The notes: generated by a model from the letters alone, not told the origin. A stretch of DNA of 64,000 bases from an uncultured Oribacterium sp. (GCA_946413525.1 CAMKKZ010000011.1:1-64000), one strand, 5' to 3'. Positions 7,653 through 15,877 are shown, counted from the stretch's first letter. Numbers and translations are program-made.

Positions 7653-8102
7653 ATGGATACCTTCTTTATTCTCTCGGATGGAAGCATGTTTACCAATAAC
7701 AAATATGATGATATTAGAGTTATTTGCTTGTCAATGGAAAAACAAAAGGGAACCAGCGTTTTTATGAGCTTATCAAATCATAGCCATAAGACCGCGAAGG
7801 AAATATTTGATACTTACGCAAATACAGAGGGGGTATTTGTCAAGACAAGAATTCCACTGAAAAATATGTTTGACTCATCCCCTGTTTCCCGTTCCCAGGC
7901 AAAACGGGTATGCAACCGCCTGGATAAATTCAGGGAAGTACTTGTTGACTTCGAGGAAGTAAGTTGGATGGGTCAGGGCTTTGCCCATGAGATATTTGCG
8001 GTCTTTGCCAAAAGGCATCCCGAAATCACAATTACCCCTGTAAACATGAACGAGGATGTCGAAAAAATGTACAACCATGTTCGAATAACGGAAAGCACAT
8101 GA
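7653..8102 (+). CDS. DUF4325 (STAS-like) domain protein
   Basis: 149 residues. The C-terminal half, SRSQAKRVCNRLDKFREVLV followed by FEEVSWMGQGFAHEIFAVFA, is the DUF4325 signature; this domain has a STAS-like fold and usually ends longer proteins that carry an N-terminal ATPase or HTH. Here about 65 unassigned residues precede it, so the gene may be a stand-alone or shortened version. No strong ribosome binding site supports the ATG at 7653; in-frame ATGs further in are possible. It is divergent from the DUF134 operon. Function unknown; the domain is found near phage-defence and regulatory genes in other genomes. Confidence 0.65.
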   Translation: MDTFFILSDGSMFTNNKYDDIRVICLSMEKQKGTSVFMSLSNHSHKTAKEIFDTYANTEGVFVKTRIPLKNMFDSSPVSRSQAKRVCNRLDKFREVLVDFEEVSWMGQGFAHEIFAVFAKRHPEITITPVNMNEDVEKMYNHVRITEST

Positions 8103-8104
8103 AC

Positions 8105-8166
8105 AATCCCTCCCCTGTCAGCGTGGAATTCAACGCGGAATTCCTTACACTGACGGGGGAGGGATT
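8105..8166 (+). terminator. Strong terminator hairpin after DUF4325 gene
   Basis: AATCCCTCCCCTGTCAG pairs with CTGACGGGGGAGGGATT (17-bp stem, one mismatch), with ATTTG following. It also faces the end of trpB2 and could act in both directions. Confidence 0.7.
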
Positions 8167-8198
8167 ATTTGATTCCATCTTTTGCGGCCGCTCAATAT

Positions 8199-8371
8199 GG
8201 CCGAACGTTTGTCATCTTTTTTACCTTTACATGGTGAAAGGGCTTGTCAAAGAGCTTGTGGCAATTTATCCGAACGTTGTCATCCGTTTACCTTTACACG
8301 GTGAAAGGGCTTGTCAAAGAAGTCGCGGCAATCTGGCCGAACACCCGTCAGCCATTTACCTTTGGCAGCTT
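8199..8371. repeat. 67-69 bp tandem repeat containing the trpB2 3' end
   Basis: Units start with CCGAAC at 8201, 8270 and 8337 and share TTTACCTTTACA(T/C)GGTGAAAGGG and GCTTGTCAAAG. The third, partial unit holds the last trpB2 codons and stop; each other unit repeats a version of those codons with its own TGA. Confidence 0.75.
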
Positions 8372-9724
8372 CGAGAGGCTCTTCTCAAGCTCCTCATCGG
8401 TCGGGATATAGTCATCCATCTTGCCGTCATGGAACCTTTCATAGGCTACAAGGTCAAAGTAGCCCGTGCCCGTGAGGCCGAAAACGATGGTCTTCTCTTC
8501 TCCGGTCTCCTTGCACTTCATGGCCTCGTCGATGGCGACCTTGATGGCATGGGCGCTTTCCGGAGCCGGAAGGATGCCCTCGACCCTCGCGAACTGCTCC
8601 GCCGCCTCAAAGACCTTCGTCTGCTCCACGGCCCTGGCTTCCATCAGGCCGTCGTCATAGAGCTTCGAAAGCACCGGGCTCATCCCGTGATAACGGAGAC
8701 CGCCGGCATGGTTCGGGGCGGGAATGAAGCCGCTTCCCAGCGTATACATTTTGGACAGCGGGCATACCATGCCGGTATCGCAGAAGTCATAGGCGTACCT
8801 GCCCCTGGTGAAGCTCGGGCAGGAGGCAGGCTCCACGGCGATAATGCGGTAATCCGCCTCGCCCCGCAGCTTCTCCCCCATGAAAGGCCCGATCAGCCCG
8901 CCGAGGTTCGATCCGCCGCCGGCGCAGCCGATGATCATATCCGCCTTGACGCCGTATTTGTCCAGCGCCGCCTTCGTCTCAAGGCCGATCACGGACTGGT
9001 GCAAAAGGACCTGGTTCAGCACGCTGCCCAGGACATAGCGGTAACCCTCGCTGGATACCGCCTTTTCCACCGCCTCGGAAATGGCGCAGCCCAGGCTGCC
9101 CGTGGTGCCGGGGAATTCGGCGAGGATGCGCCTTCCGACCTCGGTCTCCATGGAGGGAGAAGGGGTTACGGACGCGCCGTAGGTCCGCATGACCTCCCTG
9201 CGGAAGGGCTTCTGCTCATAGGACACCTTCACCATGTAGACCTTGCAGTCAAGCTGGAAGTAGGCGCAGGCCATGGATAATGCCGTCCCCCACTGCCCTG
9301 CCCCGGTCTCCGTCGTCACGCCCTTCAGCCCCTGCTTCTTCGCGTAATAGGCCTGGGCAATGGCGGAATTCAGCTTATGGCTGCCGCTGGTGTTGTTGCC
9401 CTCGAACTTGTAATAGATCTTCGCCGGCGTATCAAGCCTTTCCTCCAGGCAATAGGCTCGGACAAGGGGCGAGGGGCGGTACATCTTGTAAAAATTCCTG
9501 ATCTCATCCGGAATCGGGATGAACCTGGTGTCATTGTCCAGCTCCTGATCCACCAGTTCCTCACAGAAGACCCCCATCAGCTCCTCTCTTTTCATAGGGG
9601 CCAGCGTTCCGGGATTAAGCAGCGGGGCCGGCTTTTCCTTCATATCCGCGCGCACATTGTACCATTCCTTCGGCATCTCCGACTCTTCCAGATAAATCTT
9701 GTAGGGAATTTCCTTCTTCGCCAT
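8348..9724 (-). CDS. trpB: Tryptophan synthase beta chain-like protein, TrpB2 type
   Basis: 458 residues, the longer TrpB2 form (canonical TrpB1 has about 400). The PLP lysine lies in GSHKLNSA (Lys117), and GCAGGGSNLGG (about residues 255-265) binds the cofactor phosphate. The enzyme condenses indole with serine to tryptophan. TrpB2 lacks the features needed for tight TrpA association, and no trpA or other trp gene is nearby, so it probably salvages free indole. The start at 9724 has GGAG in AAAGGAGACAAAGAC; longer in-frame starts have no such site. A tryptophan T-box leader lies upstream. Confidence 0.92.
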   Translation of the reverse strand: MAKKEIPYKIYLEESEMPKEWYNVRADMKEKPAPLLNPGTLAPMKREELMGVFCEELVDQELDNDTRFIPIPDEIRNFYKMYRPSPLVRAYCLEERLDTPAKIYYKFEGNNTSGSHKLNSAIAQAYYAKKQGLKGVTTETGAGQWGTALSMACAYFQLDCKVYMVKVSYEQKPFRREVMRTYGASVTPSPSMETEVGRRILAEFPGTTGSLGCAISEAVEKAVSSEGYRYVLGSVLNQVLLHQSVIGLETKAALDKYGVKADMIIGCAGGGSNLGGLIGPFMGEKLRGEADYRIIAVEPASCPSFTRGRYAYDFCDTGMVCPLSKMYTLGSGFIPAPNHAGGLRYHGMSPVLSKLYDDGLMEARAVEQTKVFEAAEQFARVEGILPAPESAHAIKVAIDEAMKCKETGEEKTIVFGLTGTGYFDLVAYERFHDGKMDDYIPTDEELEKSLSKLPKVNG

Positions 9725-9860
9725 GTCTTTGTCTCCTTTCAACATTCTGTTCCTCTGATACTGCATGACACGAAATGATGCCGCAAGTCTGCAGAAGCTG
9801 GTAGTTCGCCATAATGCCGCATAACCCGGCATGCTGCCGTAATACCCGATATAGCGCCAC

Positions 9861-10024
9861 ATCACTATTCAGCACCCTGTTCGCAGTCGCCTTTGGCGAC
9901 CGCTCATTTGGGCGTTCAGAGGCGCTCCGCGCTTTGCCCGCCCTCTGGATTTCAGAGAATTCCAAATGAAAAGCAAGCTTTCCATTTGAAATTCTCCGAA
10001 ATCCAGAGGGTGCTGAATAATTAC
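9861..10024. repeat. Element family M2 (MITE-like), copy 1, inserted in the trpB2 leader
   Basis: 164 bp, bounded by ATCACTATTCAG and CTGAATAATTAC, degenerate forms of GTAACTATTCAG. Inside lie GTCGCCTTTGGCGAC and a long palindrome, CTCTGGATTTCAGAGAATTC with its inverse. It matches 32777-32936 in inverted orientation. It separates the T-box terminator from trpB2. Confidence 0.8.
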
Positions 10025-10078
10025 AAAATACTGCAATTGCCGCATCAAAGATTGAAGAAGGGACCGGAATTATACAAC

Positions 10079-10490
10079 AAAAAAGTCCTGTCCCCGCTTC
10101 TTTCGCTGGGACAGGACTGGTAAGAACATAAAAACAACCATTTATCCTGCGGTGCCACCCGGCTTGGCGCATAATACGCCCTCTCAACAGCATACTAACA
10201 TATGCCAGCCTTTGTTCACGGAGCGGCTAATCTCCGTCTCACATACTCTGCAGAGCCCTGCCCAGGGAACAATGTCCATGCCGCTGTCAAAATCGGCCAG
10301 ACTGAGTTAACTCAGCCAAAAGCATCGGCTGATGCCGGGATGAACACGATTCCACATAATGAAAAGCGCCCTGCGTTTCCGCTCGCCCTCGGAAGTCCAT
10401 TCGCCGCTGTTTTTTCTGCCGCGTTCCCATCATCGGCGGCTCTCTGAAAGAAAAGCTACAGCAGTTACTTACTCTCCCTCATCGGTTTAT
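10079..10490 (-). promoter_or_regulatory. Tryptophan T-box leader with intrinsic terminator
   Basis: Reading the minus strand: a stem I region with CAGAGAGCCGCC and TGGGAACGCGGC, the specifier context GCGAA-UGG-ACUUCCGAGG (UGG, tryptophan, at 10399-10397), the T-box GGGTGGCACCGCAGG at 10160-10146, then the terminator AGTCCTGTCCC/GGGACAGGACT plus T6 (10118-10079). Uncharged tRNA-Trp binding to the T-box would form the antiterminator and allow trpB2 transcription. The T-box and terminator are unmistakable; the specifier is assigned from its position and agrees with the downstream gene. Confidence 0.9.
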
Positions 10491-10497
10491 GCAGAAT

Positions 10498-10526
10498 ACT
10501 ATAGCCAGTCAGCAGGGAAAAATCAA
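10498..10526 (-). promoter_or_regulatory. Promoter of the T-box-trpB2 transcript
   Basis: Minus strand TTGATT, 17-bp spacer, TATAGT. Initiation a few bases downstream would place the 5' end of the T-box leader near 10490. It diverges from the DUF3990 module promoter about 90 bp away. Confidence 0.7.
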
Positions 10527-10612
10527 GCAGATTTTTCCCCTTCCTCCATTCAAAAGAGGAATACTTCCAATTCCTTGAAGAAATGCCTCGCACCTTATTT
10601 TTCAGCCTGCTC

Positions 10613-10641
10613 TTGATATTGTATCGCTGTTGCGATACAAT
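10613..10641 (+). promoter_or_regulatory. Promoter of DUF3990-XRE module
   Basis: TTGATA, 17-bp spacer, TACAAT. Both boxes are covered by the inverted repeat at 10615-10644, so occupancy of the operator would exclude RNA polymerase. Confidence 0.75.
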
Positions 10642-10644
10642 ATC
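10615..10644. promoter_or_regulatory. Perfect inverted repeat operator of DUF3990-XRE module
   Basis: GATATTGTATCGC and its exact reverse complement are separated by four bases. It overlaps the promoter and lies 22 bp before the first start codon. The likely ligand is the XRE protein encoded by the second gene (inference from typical autoregulated two-gene modules). Confidence 0.75.
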
Positions 10645-10666
10645 GTTGAGGAGGTGATATATACCA

Positions 10667-11338
10667 ATGATTGTTTACCATGGTTCTGATCACATTATTG
10701 AAGCTCCTGTTTATAACGGCAGCAAGCGCAGCAATGATTGCGGCTATGGCTTCTATACCACGGAAAGCCCGGATCTTGCCAGGGAGTGGGCCTGTGCGGA
10801 TAACCGTGACGGCTATGCCAATCGCTATGAACTGAACCTTGATGGCTTGTCCGTCCTGAATTTGAATGCGCCGGAATACAACATTCTGAACTGGCTGGCT
10901 ATCCTGGCAAGATACAGGACGTACTGGCAAAAAGGCAGCATTGCCGAGGAAGCCAAGAACTACCTGCAAGAGCACTTCTTTATTGATCCGACAGGATACG
11001 ATGTTATCATTGGCTACCGCGCGAATGATTCCTACTTCACCTTTGCGCAGGATTTTGTCGCAGGGACAATTTCTCTATCAAAGCTTTCCGAGGCGATGAA
11101 GCTTGGGAAGCTCGGAGAGCAGATCGTTCTGAAAAGCCGGGAATCCTTCTCCCATATCCGTTTTACCGGGGCCGAACTCGCAAGTGCAGTTGTTTACTAC
11201 GAAAAGAAAACAGCGCGTGATCGGGAAGCCCGCCGTTCCTATCGGAATACCAGGCGTCAGTCTGACGGCATACACGAGCTGTACATGATCGATATCATGA
11301 GAGAGGAGATACAAAATGGCGATCCACGCTTACGATGA
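10667..11338 (+). CDS. DUF3990 protein, ADP-ribosyltransferase-like putative toxin
   Basis: 223 residues. The N-terminal YHGSDHIIEAP and the GYGFYTTESPDLAREWA segment (about residues 25-41) match the DUF3990 family, which belongs to the ADP-ribosyltransferase superfamily; the histidine of YHG and the tyrosine of GFYTT correspond to the H-Y part of the H-Y-E catalytic set. An acidic residue for the third position cannot be fixed by eye. GAGGAGGTGAT precedes the ATG. Its 3' end overlaps the XRE gene by 23 bp. Arrangement and promoter design suggest a toxin-antitoxin-like module. A targeted modification of a host molecule is likely but unproven. Confidence 0.72.
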   Translation: MIVYHGSDHIIEAPVYNGSKRSNDCGYGFYTTESPDLAREWACADNRDGYANRYELNLDGLSVLNLNAPEYNILNWLAILARYRTYWQKGSIAEEAKNYLQEHFFIDPTGYDVIIGYRANDSYFTFAQDFVAGTISLSKLSEAMKLGKLGEQIVLKSRESFSHIRFTGAELASAVVYYEKKTARDREARRSYRNTRRQSDGIHELYMIDIMREEIQNGDPRLR

Positions 11339-11969
11339 AGCCTATCTCCACAGCGCCCAGAATATCCTGGGCCATGCGGTAGATTTTTCCGTCATGGAGC
11401 TGGGGCTTGACCCTGATATTTTCGGCAGCGCATTCTGTGTGTCTTCCGTATCAAAGCAGTTTGCAAGCGGCAATCCACGGTATATTGCAGGGATGAACGG
11501 ATGCGAACTCGCCCGGCTTGTCATCGCTGAAACGCATACTCCTTTTGCGGATGCAGCGGATGTCATGTACCTGGACAAAAGCCCGGAATACTGGAGCGGC
11601 TGGGCACTGGCCTTTTGCCAGTGGTACTCCTCCCGTTCCTTCATGGAGATCCTGACTGTTGTTCCCTTGTCCAGGATTATCGCAATGTATCCGGTCTATC
11701 ACGAGATGGATATCTCCCAATTCTCAGAACATATCGAGGCGCAGATTCAGGAAGCAGCCCCCTCCACGAAGCTCAGGACTCTGCGCTCTAACTGTGGGTT
11801 CTCACAATCCAAGCTATCCGCTGACTCCGGTGTGGCGCTTCGTCAGATTCAGCTCTTCGAGCAGCGTCAGAGAGATATCAACAATGCCTCCGCCATCACA
11901 GTGCTTAGACTTAGCAGATCTCTCCACTGCAGCATGGAAGACCTGATGGAGCCGGTATCTGTATCATAG
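11316..11969 (+). CDS. XRE-type HTH protein paired with DUF3990, putative antitoxin/autorepressor
   Basis: 217 residues. The C-terminal 60 residues form an XRE helix-turn-helix (LRTLRSNCGFSQSKLSADSG, then RQIQLFEQRQRDINNAS). The N-terminal 150 residues are unassigned and could neutralise the partner. The gene starts inside the DUF3990 gene with its own GAGAGGAGAT site, so the two are translationally coupled. The HTH at the C-terminus, with a long N-terminal partner-binding region, is the reverse of many antitoxins but known in related DUF3791/HTH proteins. The palindrome at 10615-10644 is its probable operator. Confidence 0.7.
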   Translation: MAIHAYDEAYLHSAQNILGHAVDFSVMELGLDPDIFGSAFCVSSVSKQFASGNPRYIAGMNGCELARLVIAETHTPFADAADVMYLDKSPEYWSGWALAFCQWYSSRSFMEILTVVPLSRIIAMYPVYHEMDISQFSEHIEAQIQEAAPSTKLRTLRSNCGFSQSKLSADSGVALRQIQLFEQRQRDINNASAITVLRLSRSLHCSMEDLMEPVSVS

Positions 11970-12148
11970 CAACGCAGGCTTTTTGATGCAGATCCTTAAG
12001 GGGGCTTTCTATGTATGATCCTATCCATTAATCCTATGTAAGAAGGCGCTGACTCCTCAGAGCCGCGCCTTCACTGCCGCTATCACACATCTTCATAGGT
12101 TCAGGGCGCGCTTCCGGCCGAGCATGCCGCGCAGGCTACACGCCCGCG

Positions 12149-13684
12149 TTAGCAGACCCTCTTGGATGACCCGTTCCCAAGGCGTTCTGCCCAGGACATC
12201 ATCAGATCCTCACGCTTTCCAAACAGATCCTTCTGCATGCCGATGGTATCATCGAAGACCATCGTCTGGCGGTCGTCGCCCGAAAACTTCTTCCACTCGT
12301 ATTTGTCAGTGGAGGGGTTACCCGTCCGGGCAAAATTGGTCCACATCTCCTTTGCGACGTGGCGGAACTCGCACTCGTCGGTACCAACGATCTTTCCGCT
12401 CCCCATCGGATCCTCCAGCGAAGTGTCAAACAGGTACGTAATCTCGACCGCGTGTATCGCGCCAAGCTCGGGGGTTATCACCGGCTTATTGATGAAGTAC
12501 ATGTAGGTGTTGCCGCCGGCGGCAGAGTGCCTGATGGCCATATTGGTGTTACCGGCGCGGAAGTTGAGGTCGTTGCAGTATTGCTCCAGCCTGCTCAACT
12601 CGCTTTCGTTCGCAAGCGTGCCCATGAACTTGTCGTACATGGCCTTTTCCTGCTCGTTAAGCAGCGCGCGATCCCTCTTTGTGATCCACCTTAGTGTATC
12701 CGCGAAGCCTTCCTCGCCGCCCTCGGACGGAACGAAGTACCTGATTTCGTCCAGGTTAGACCCGATCATCAAATCATACCTGGCTCTCTTCTCGTCTCCC
12801 CACATCCCGTACATGTCCGCCCGGTCCTCGGGAAGCGTGACGCCGTCGAGGAGCGGGAAGTTGGCCATTCCGAGAAGGCAGTTCTTATCTATGGCACCTG
12901 CTTTCTGATAGGCGTCTATAAGCTGCTCGGTGGTGAGTGCCATCAGCTCGTCCATGGTCTGGCAGCCCGTTACGCTCAGGAAGTTCTGCGTGACGTGGAT
13001 GCCGTGCTCCATCGTATCGCAATAGGCGATGTTGGCGCTCTGGGCGATGATTCTCTTGAAGAGCCCCTCGCTTCCTTCAATGAGCGGGAGGAAGGTGACG
13101 CTTGCCGAGCCTGCTGACTCGCCGAAAATCGTCACATTGTCCGGATCGCCGCCGAACCCGGCGATGTTTTTCTGTACCCACCTGAGGGCCTCAAGCTGGT
13201 CGAGCAGGCCGAGGTTGCCTGCCTCCTTGAAGTTTTCTCCGCCCGGAACCCGCTCGAAATTCATGAATCCCAGGAAGCCAAGCCGGTAGTCGATGGACAC
13301 GAAGATGATGTCAGGGCACTGTTTGGCGATGTTGGTAAGATCATAAAGAGGCGATGCCTGGGATTCGGCGCAGAACCCGCCGCCGTGAATCCACACCATG
13401 ACCGGCTTCTTGCTGTCAGTGCAGCTCGTATTGCAATATATGTTCAGCACGAGGCAGTCTTCGCCGAACTCTGCCGTTCCCGCCGAGTCGTTCACGGGTC
13501 CGATGGGAACGTGGCCGGGCTTTGTCGCTTCGTACACGCCGTCATTATCCGCGGCAGGAAGTGCCTTCTTCCAACGAAGCTTCCCCAGGGGCTGAGTCGC
13601 GTAGGGGATGCCCTTCCAGATAATCAGATCATCGGTCTCCTTGCCGATGAAGGTACCATTGTTGCACTTAACCTTATTGTCCAT
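12149..13684 (-). CDS. Type-B carboxylesterase
   Basis: 511 residues, the full length of the PF00135 family. Features in order: GIPYATQPLGKLRW near residue 25, EDCLVLNIY (about 75-83), the oxyanion motif WIHGGGF (about 98-104), and the nucleophile elbow GESAGS with Ser190. HAVEITYLF late in the chain carries the catalytic histidine. No signal peptide, so it is probably cytoplasmic and hydrolyses small esters or detoxifies ester compounds. A second, related esterase lies just upstream on the same strand; the pair probably arose by duplication and then diverged. Substrate unknown. Confidence 0.88.
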   Translation of the reverse strand: MDNKVKCNNGTFIGKETDDLIIWKGIPYATQPLGKLRWKKALPAADNDGVYEATKPGHVPIGPVNDSAGTAEFGEDCLVLNIYCNTSCTDSKKPVMVWIHGGGFCAESQASPLYDLTNIAKQCPDIIFVSIDYRLGFLGFMNFERVPGGENFKEAGNLGLLDQLEALRWVQKNIAGFGGDPDNVTIFGESAGSASVTFLPLIEGSEGLFKRIIAQSANIAYCDTMEHGIHVTQNFLSVTGCQTMDELMALTTEQLIDAYQKAGAIDKNCLLGMANFPLLDGVTLPEDRADMYGMWGDEKRARYDLMIGSNLDEIRYFVPSEGGEEGFADTLRWITKRDRALLNEQEKAMYDKFMGTLANESELSRLEQYCNDLNFRAGNTNMAIRHSAAGGNTYMYFINKPVITPELGAIHAVEITYLFDTSLEDPMGSGKIVGTDECEFRHVAKEMWTNFARTGNPSTDKYEWKKFSGDDRQTMVFDDTIGMQKDLFGKREDLMMSWAERLGNGSSKRVC

Positions 13685-13751
13685 GTTGTTCCTCCCTTTC
13701 TTCCTCTATTTTTTTTTTACCGAAGTTTGTCTATATTGCCAAAAGCGCCTG

Positions 13752-14020
13752 TGGAAATGCTGATTTAATCAGTGTTTCCACACGATGCACACAAAAATAC
13801 AAAAGAAATTGTAACTGTTCAGTCAAGCTGAACAGTTACGCCTCGGGCGTGGCGCTTATGCGCATTCCGAGTACGCCCGAGGCGGGCTTTTCGACGCTTT
13901 CATACTGCCTCGCGGCAAGCGCAAGGTGCTAACTGAATAGGTGCTAACTGAATAGTTACAAGAAATTTGCCGCTGCGCGGCGCGTTTTCGGCTCCGGAAA
14001 CGCTTACATCAGCCTTTCCT
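13752..14020. repeat. Repeat family F1, copy 2, interrupted by an M1 element
   Basis: The F1 consensus (GGAAATGCTGATTTAATCAG ... CGGAAACGCTTACATCAGC) is broken after AAAAGAAATT by a 148-bp M1 element and resumes with AAGAAATTTGCCGCTGCGCG. Removal of M1 and one copy of AAGAAATT restores a normal F1 unit. The gap between the two esterase genes holds nothing else. Confidence 0.85.
13812..13959. mobile_element. M1 MITE with IS66-like ends, copy a (nested)
   Basis: 148 bp, from GTAACTGTTCAG to CTGAATAGTTAC (12-bp terminal inverted repeats, one mismatch), flanked by a perfect 8-bp duplication AAGAAATT (13804-13811 and 13960-13967). IS66-family elements begin with GTAA and make 8-bp duplications, so an IS66-type transposase is the likely driver. 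The interior carries GCCTCGGGCGTGGCGC and a matching inverse, with no coding capacity. The right end has a 15-bp internal duplication. Confidence 0.85.
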
Positions 14021-14078
14021 CAGGATTTCTGCCCGCGCAGTGACAATCTCGATCCGGCCGTCAAGGCCCTTTGGTATA

Positions 14079-15719
14079 TTAGGATTTCTGCTCGCGCTCG
14101 GCAACGACACCCATAAGGTAGCCGGGGGTAAAGTACTTGTCCATGAACTGGTAGTAGCCGATCAAAGGGAGCACGGCCTTGTACTGGTCAGCCAAAAGGT
14201 CCTTTTCGATATGCAGGTCATTCGGTCCGGCAATGACCATGACGTTCTGGTCGTCAGCCGAGTACGCCTTCCATTCGATCTGGTCTGTCGACGGGTTGCC
14301 GCAGCGCGCGAAATTAGTCCACATCTGCTGAACGGCCTTGAAGATCTCATCGGGGATGTTCGTGCCGTTGAAGGTGCTGGTCGTCCCGAGGCCGCGAAGA
14401 TTGAATACGAACATGAGCTCCACGGAATGTGCTGCCCCAATATCCGCATCGCTGCTCGGGTAAGACCAGTAATAGCAGAACGTTTTGTTGAACGCGCTCT
14501 GCTCGTCGAGCTGTTTGAGCATGGGAACCCTGAACATAAGCTCGTCTATGAACTCCGTCTCAATAAGTCCCGGCTCCTGGAACCTGCAGACCCGCTGGAA
14601 TTCCTCGTAATACTTCTTGTCCTCTTCCTTCAGGTAGGGAACAGCATCGCCCACGGCTCTCCGGGCGAAGATCTTTTGCTCTTCAATGTTCAGGCTCGGG
14701 CCCTCGCCCATGAACAGCCTAGCCTCGTCGGCCGTGCTTCCTGCCATGATGGTTATGTGCTTTGCGTAGCCCTTCTTGTACAGCTCGATGGGTGCCTCGG
14801 GGAGCACCTCGGTTCCGTAGTAGGGGCAGGACGTGAATTTGCCGACCGCTCCGACATAAGCCTCCTGGAGTTTCTCTTCGCTCAGCGCCATGATGTCGTC
14901 CATAGTCTTGCAGCCAGTGTACTCGAGCAGCGCCTTCGTCTTGCCCTGCGCGGATTCGCAGTCGACCGGGAAAGCCAGGGTGGTCGAACCGCTCTGGGCG
15001 ATGACCTTCTGGAAATACTGATTTGCTTCCTTCATGACCGGCAGAATGGAGACCGATCCGCCGCCGGCGCTTTGCCCGAAGATGGTCACGTTGCCGGGGT
15101 CGCCGCCAAAAGCGGCGATGTTTTCGTGCACCCACCTGAGCGCCATGGCCTGATCGAGCAGGCCGTTGCAGGGTGCAGTCTTGAAGTTTTCGCCGCCGGG
15201 CACCGATGAGAAGTCCATGAAGCCGTACATGTTCAGGCGGTAGTTGATGTTCACAAAGACGATGTCACTGTGCTCCTGAACGAGATTGGCGAAGCTGTAA
15301 GAGATCTGCGATCCTGAGCCGGTGACGTACGCCCCGCCATGGATCCAGAACATCACCGGCTTTTTCTCAGTTTTGTCATCGGTGTTGACCCAGATGTTCA
15401 GGTAGAGGCAATCCTCGGAAGCCAGCTTCTGCACGCAATCCGGATAGCCGTGCGAGCCGAAAGCGCACTTTCCGTAGTATTTGGCCTCGAAGACCCGGTC
15501 GCTTGCGTCAACGTACTCCGGTGCCTTGAAGCGGCGTCCGCCCACGGGCGGCTTCGCATAGGGGATACCCAGCCACGACGCAACCCCGTGCTCCTCGGTT
15601 CCGACGAAGGTGCCGTTCACGCACTTCACGGCATGGGCCTTGTCATAGTCTCCCGTGATTTCGCTGTTCAAATAATCGTATTGCTTGAAAATGGCTAAAT
15701 CCTTGAATTCCCTTTTCAT
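14079..15719 (-). CDS. Type-B carboxylesterase (second, longer paralogue)
   Basis: 546 residues from the ATG at 15719, which has GGAG nine bases upstream; a longer ORF without a ribosome site extends further. Family landmarks: GIPYAKPPVGGRRF, EDCLYLNIW, the oxyanion motif WIHGGAY, the nucleophile elbow GQSAGG, and HSVELMFVF with the late histidine. Compared with the neighbouring esterase it has about 35 more residues at the N-terminus and shares the arrangement WTNFARxGNPSTD near the end. No signal peptide. The terminal codons are partly duplicated 59 bp downstream (14022-14040). Confidence 0.88.
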   Translation of the reverse strand: MKREFKDLAIFKQYDYLNSEITGDYDKAHAVKCVNGTFVGTEEHGVASWLGIPYAKPPVGGRRFKAPEYVDASDRVFEAKYYGKCAFGSHGYPDCVQKLASEDCLYLNIWVNTDDKTEKKPVMFWIHGGAYVTGSGSQISYSFANLVQEHSDIVFVNINYRLNMYGFMDFSSVPGGENFKTAPCNGLLDQAMALRWVHENIAAFGGDPGNVTIFGQSAGGGSVSILPVMKEANQYFQKVIAQSGSTTLAFPVDCESAQGKTKALLEYTGCKTMDDIMALSEEKLQEAYVGAVGKFTSCPYYGTEVLPEAPIELYKKGYAKHITIMAGSTADEARLFMGEGPSLNIEEQKIFARRAVGDAVPYLKEEDKKYYEEFQRVCRFQEPGLIETEFIDELMFRVPMLKQLDEQSAFNKTFCYYWSYPSSDADIGAAHSVELMFVFNLRGLGTTSTFNGTNIPDEIFKAVQQMWTNFARCGNPSTDQIEWKAYSADDQNVMVIAGPNDLHIEKDLLADQYKAVLPLIGYYQFMDKYFTPGYLMGVVAEREQKS

Positions 15720-15877
15720 ATCTCGAGCTCCTTTCTTTCCCTGTCTTTTTATCCTGTCTTTTCTACCGCAATTTTGGGGGTGACAGAAAATCACCCCCAA
15801 TTTTCTTAATGCGGCACTAAGTCTATCGCACAGATTATCGCTTGTCAACATCTTACTTGCGGCGGCTCCGCAATAAG

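Noticed and set aside
8099-9280. 393-codon plus-strand ORF
   Set aside because: Antisense shadow of trpB2, which has full family motifs, a ribosome site and a T-box leader.
12042-12072. Terminator after the DUF3990-XRE module
   Set aside because: GAAGGCGC/GCGCCTTC can pair but there is no U tract on either side, so I do not annotate it.
14040-15209. 389-codon plus-strand ORF
   Set aside because: Antisense to the carboxylesterase with intact catalytic motifs; no ribosome site or homology-like features.
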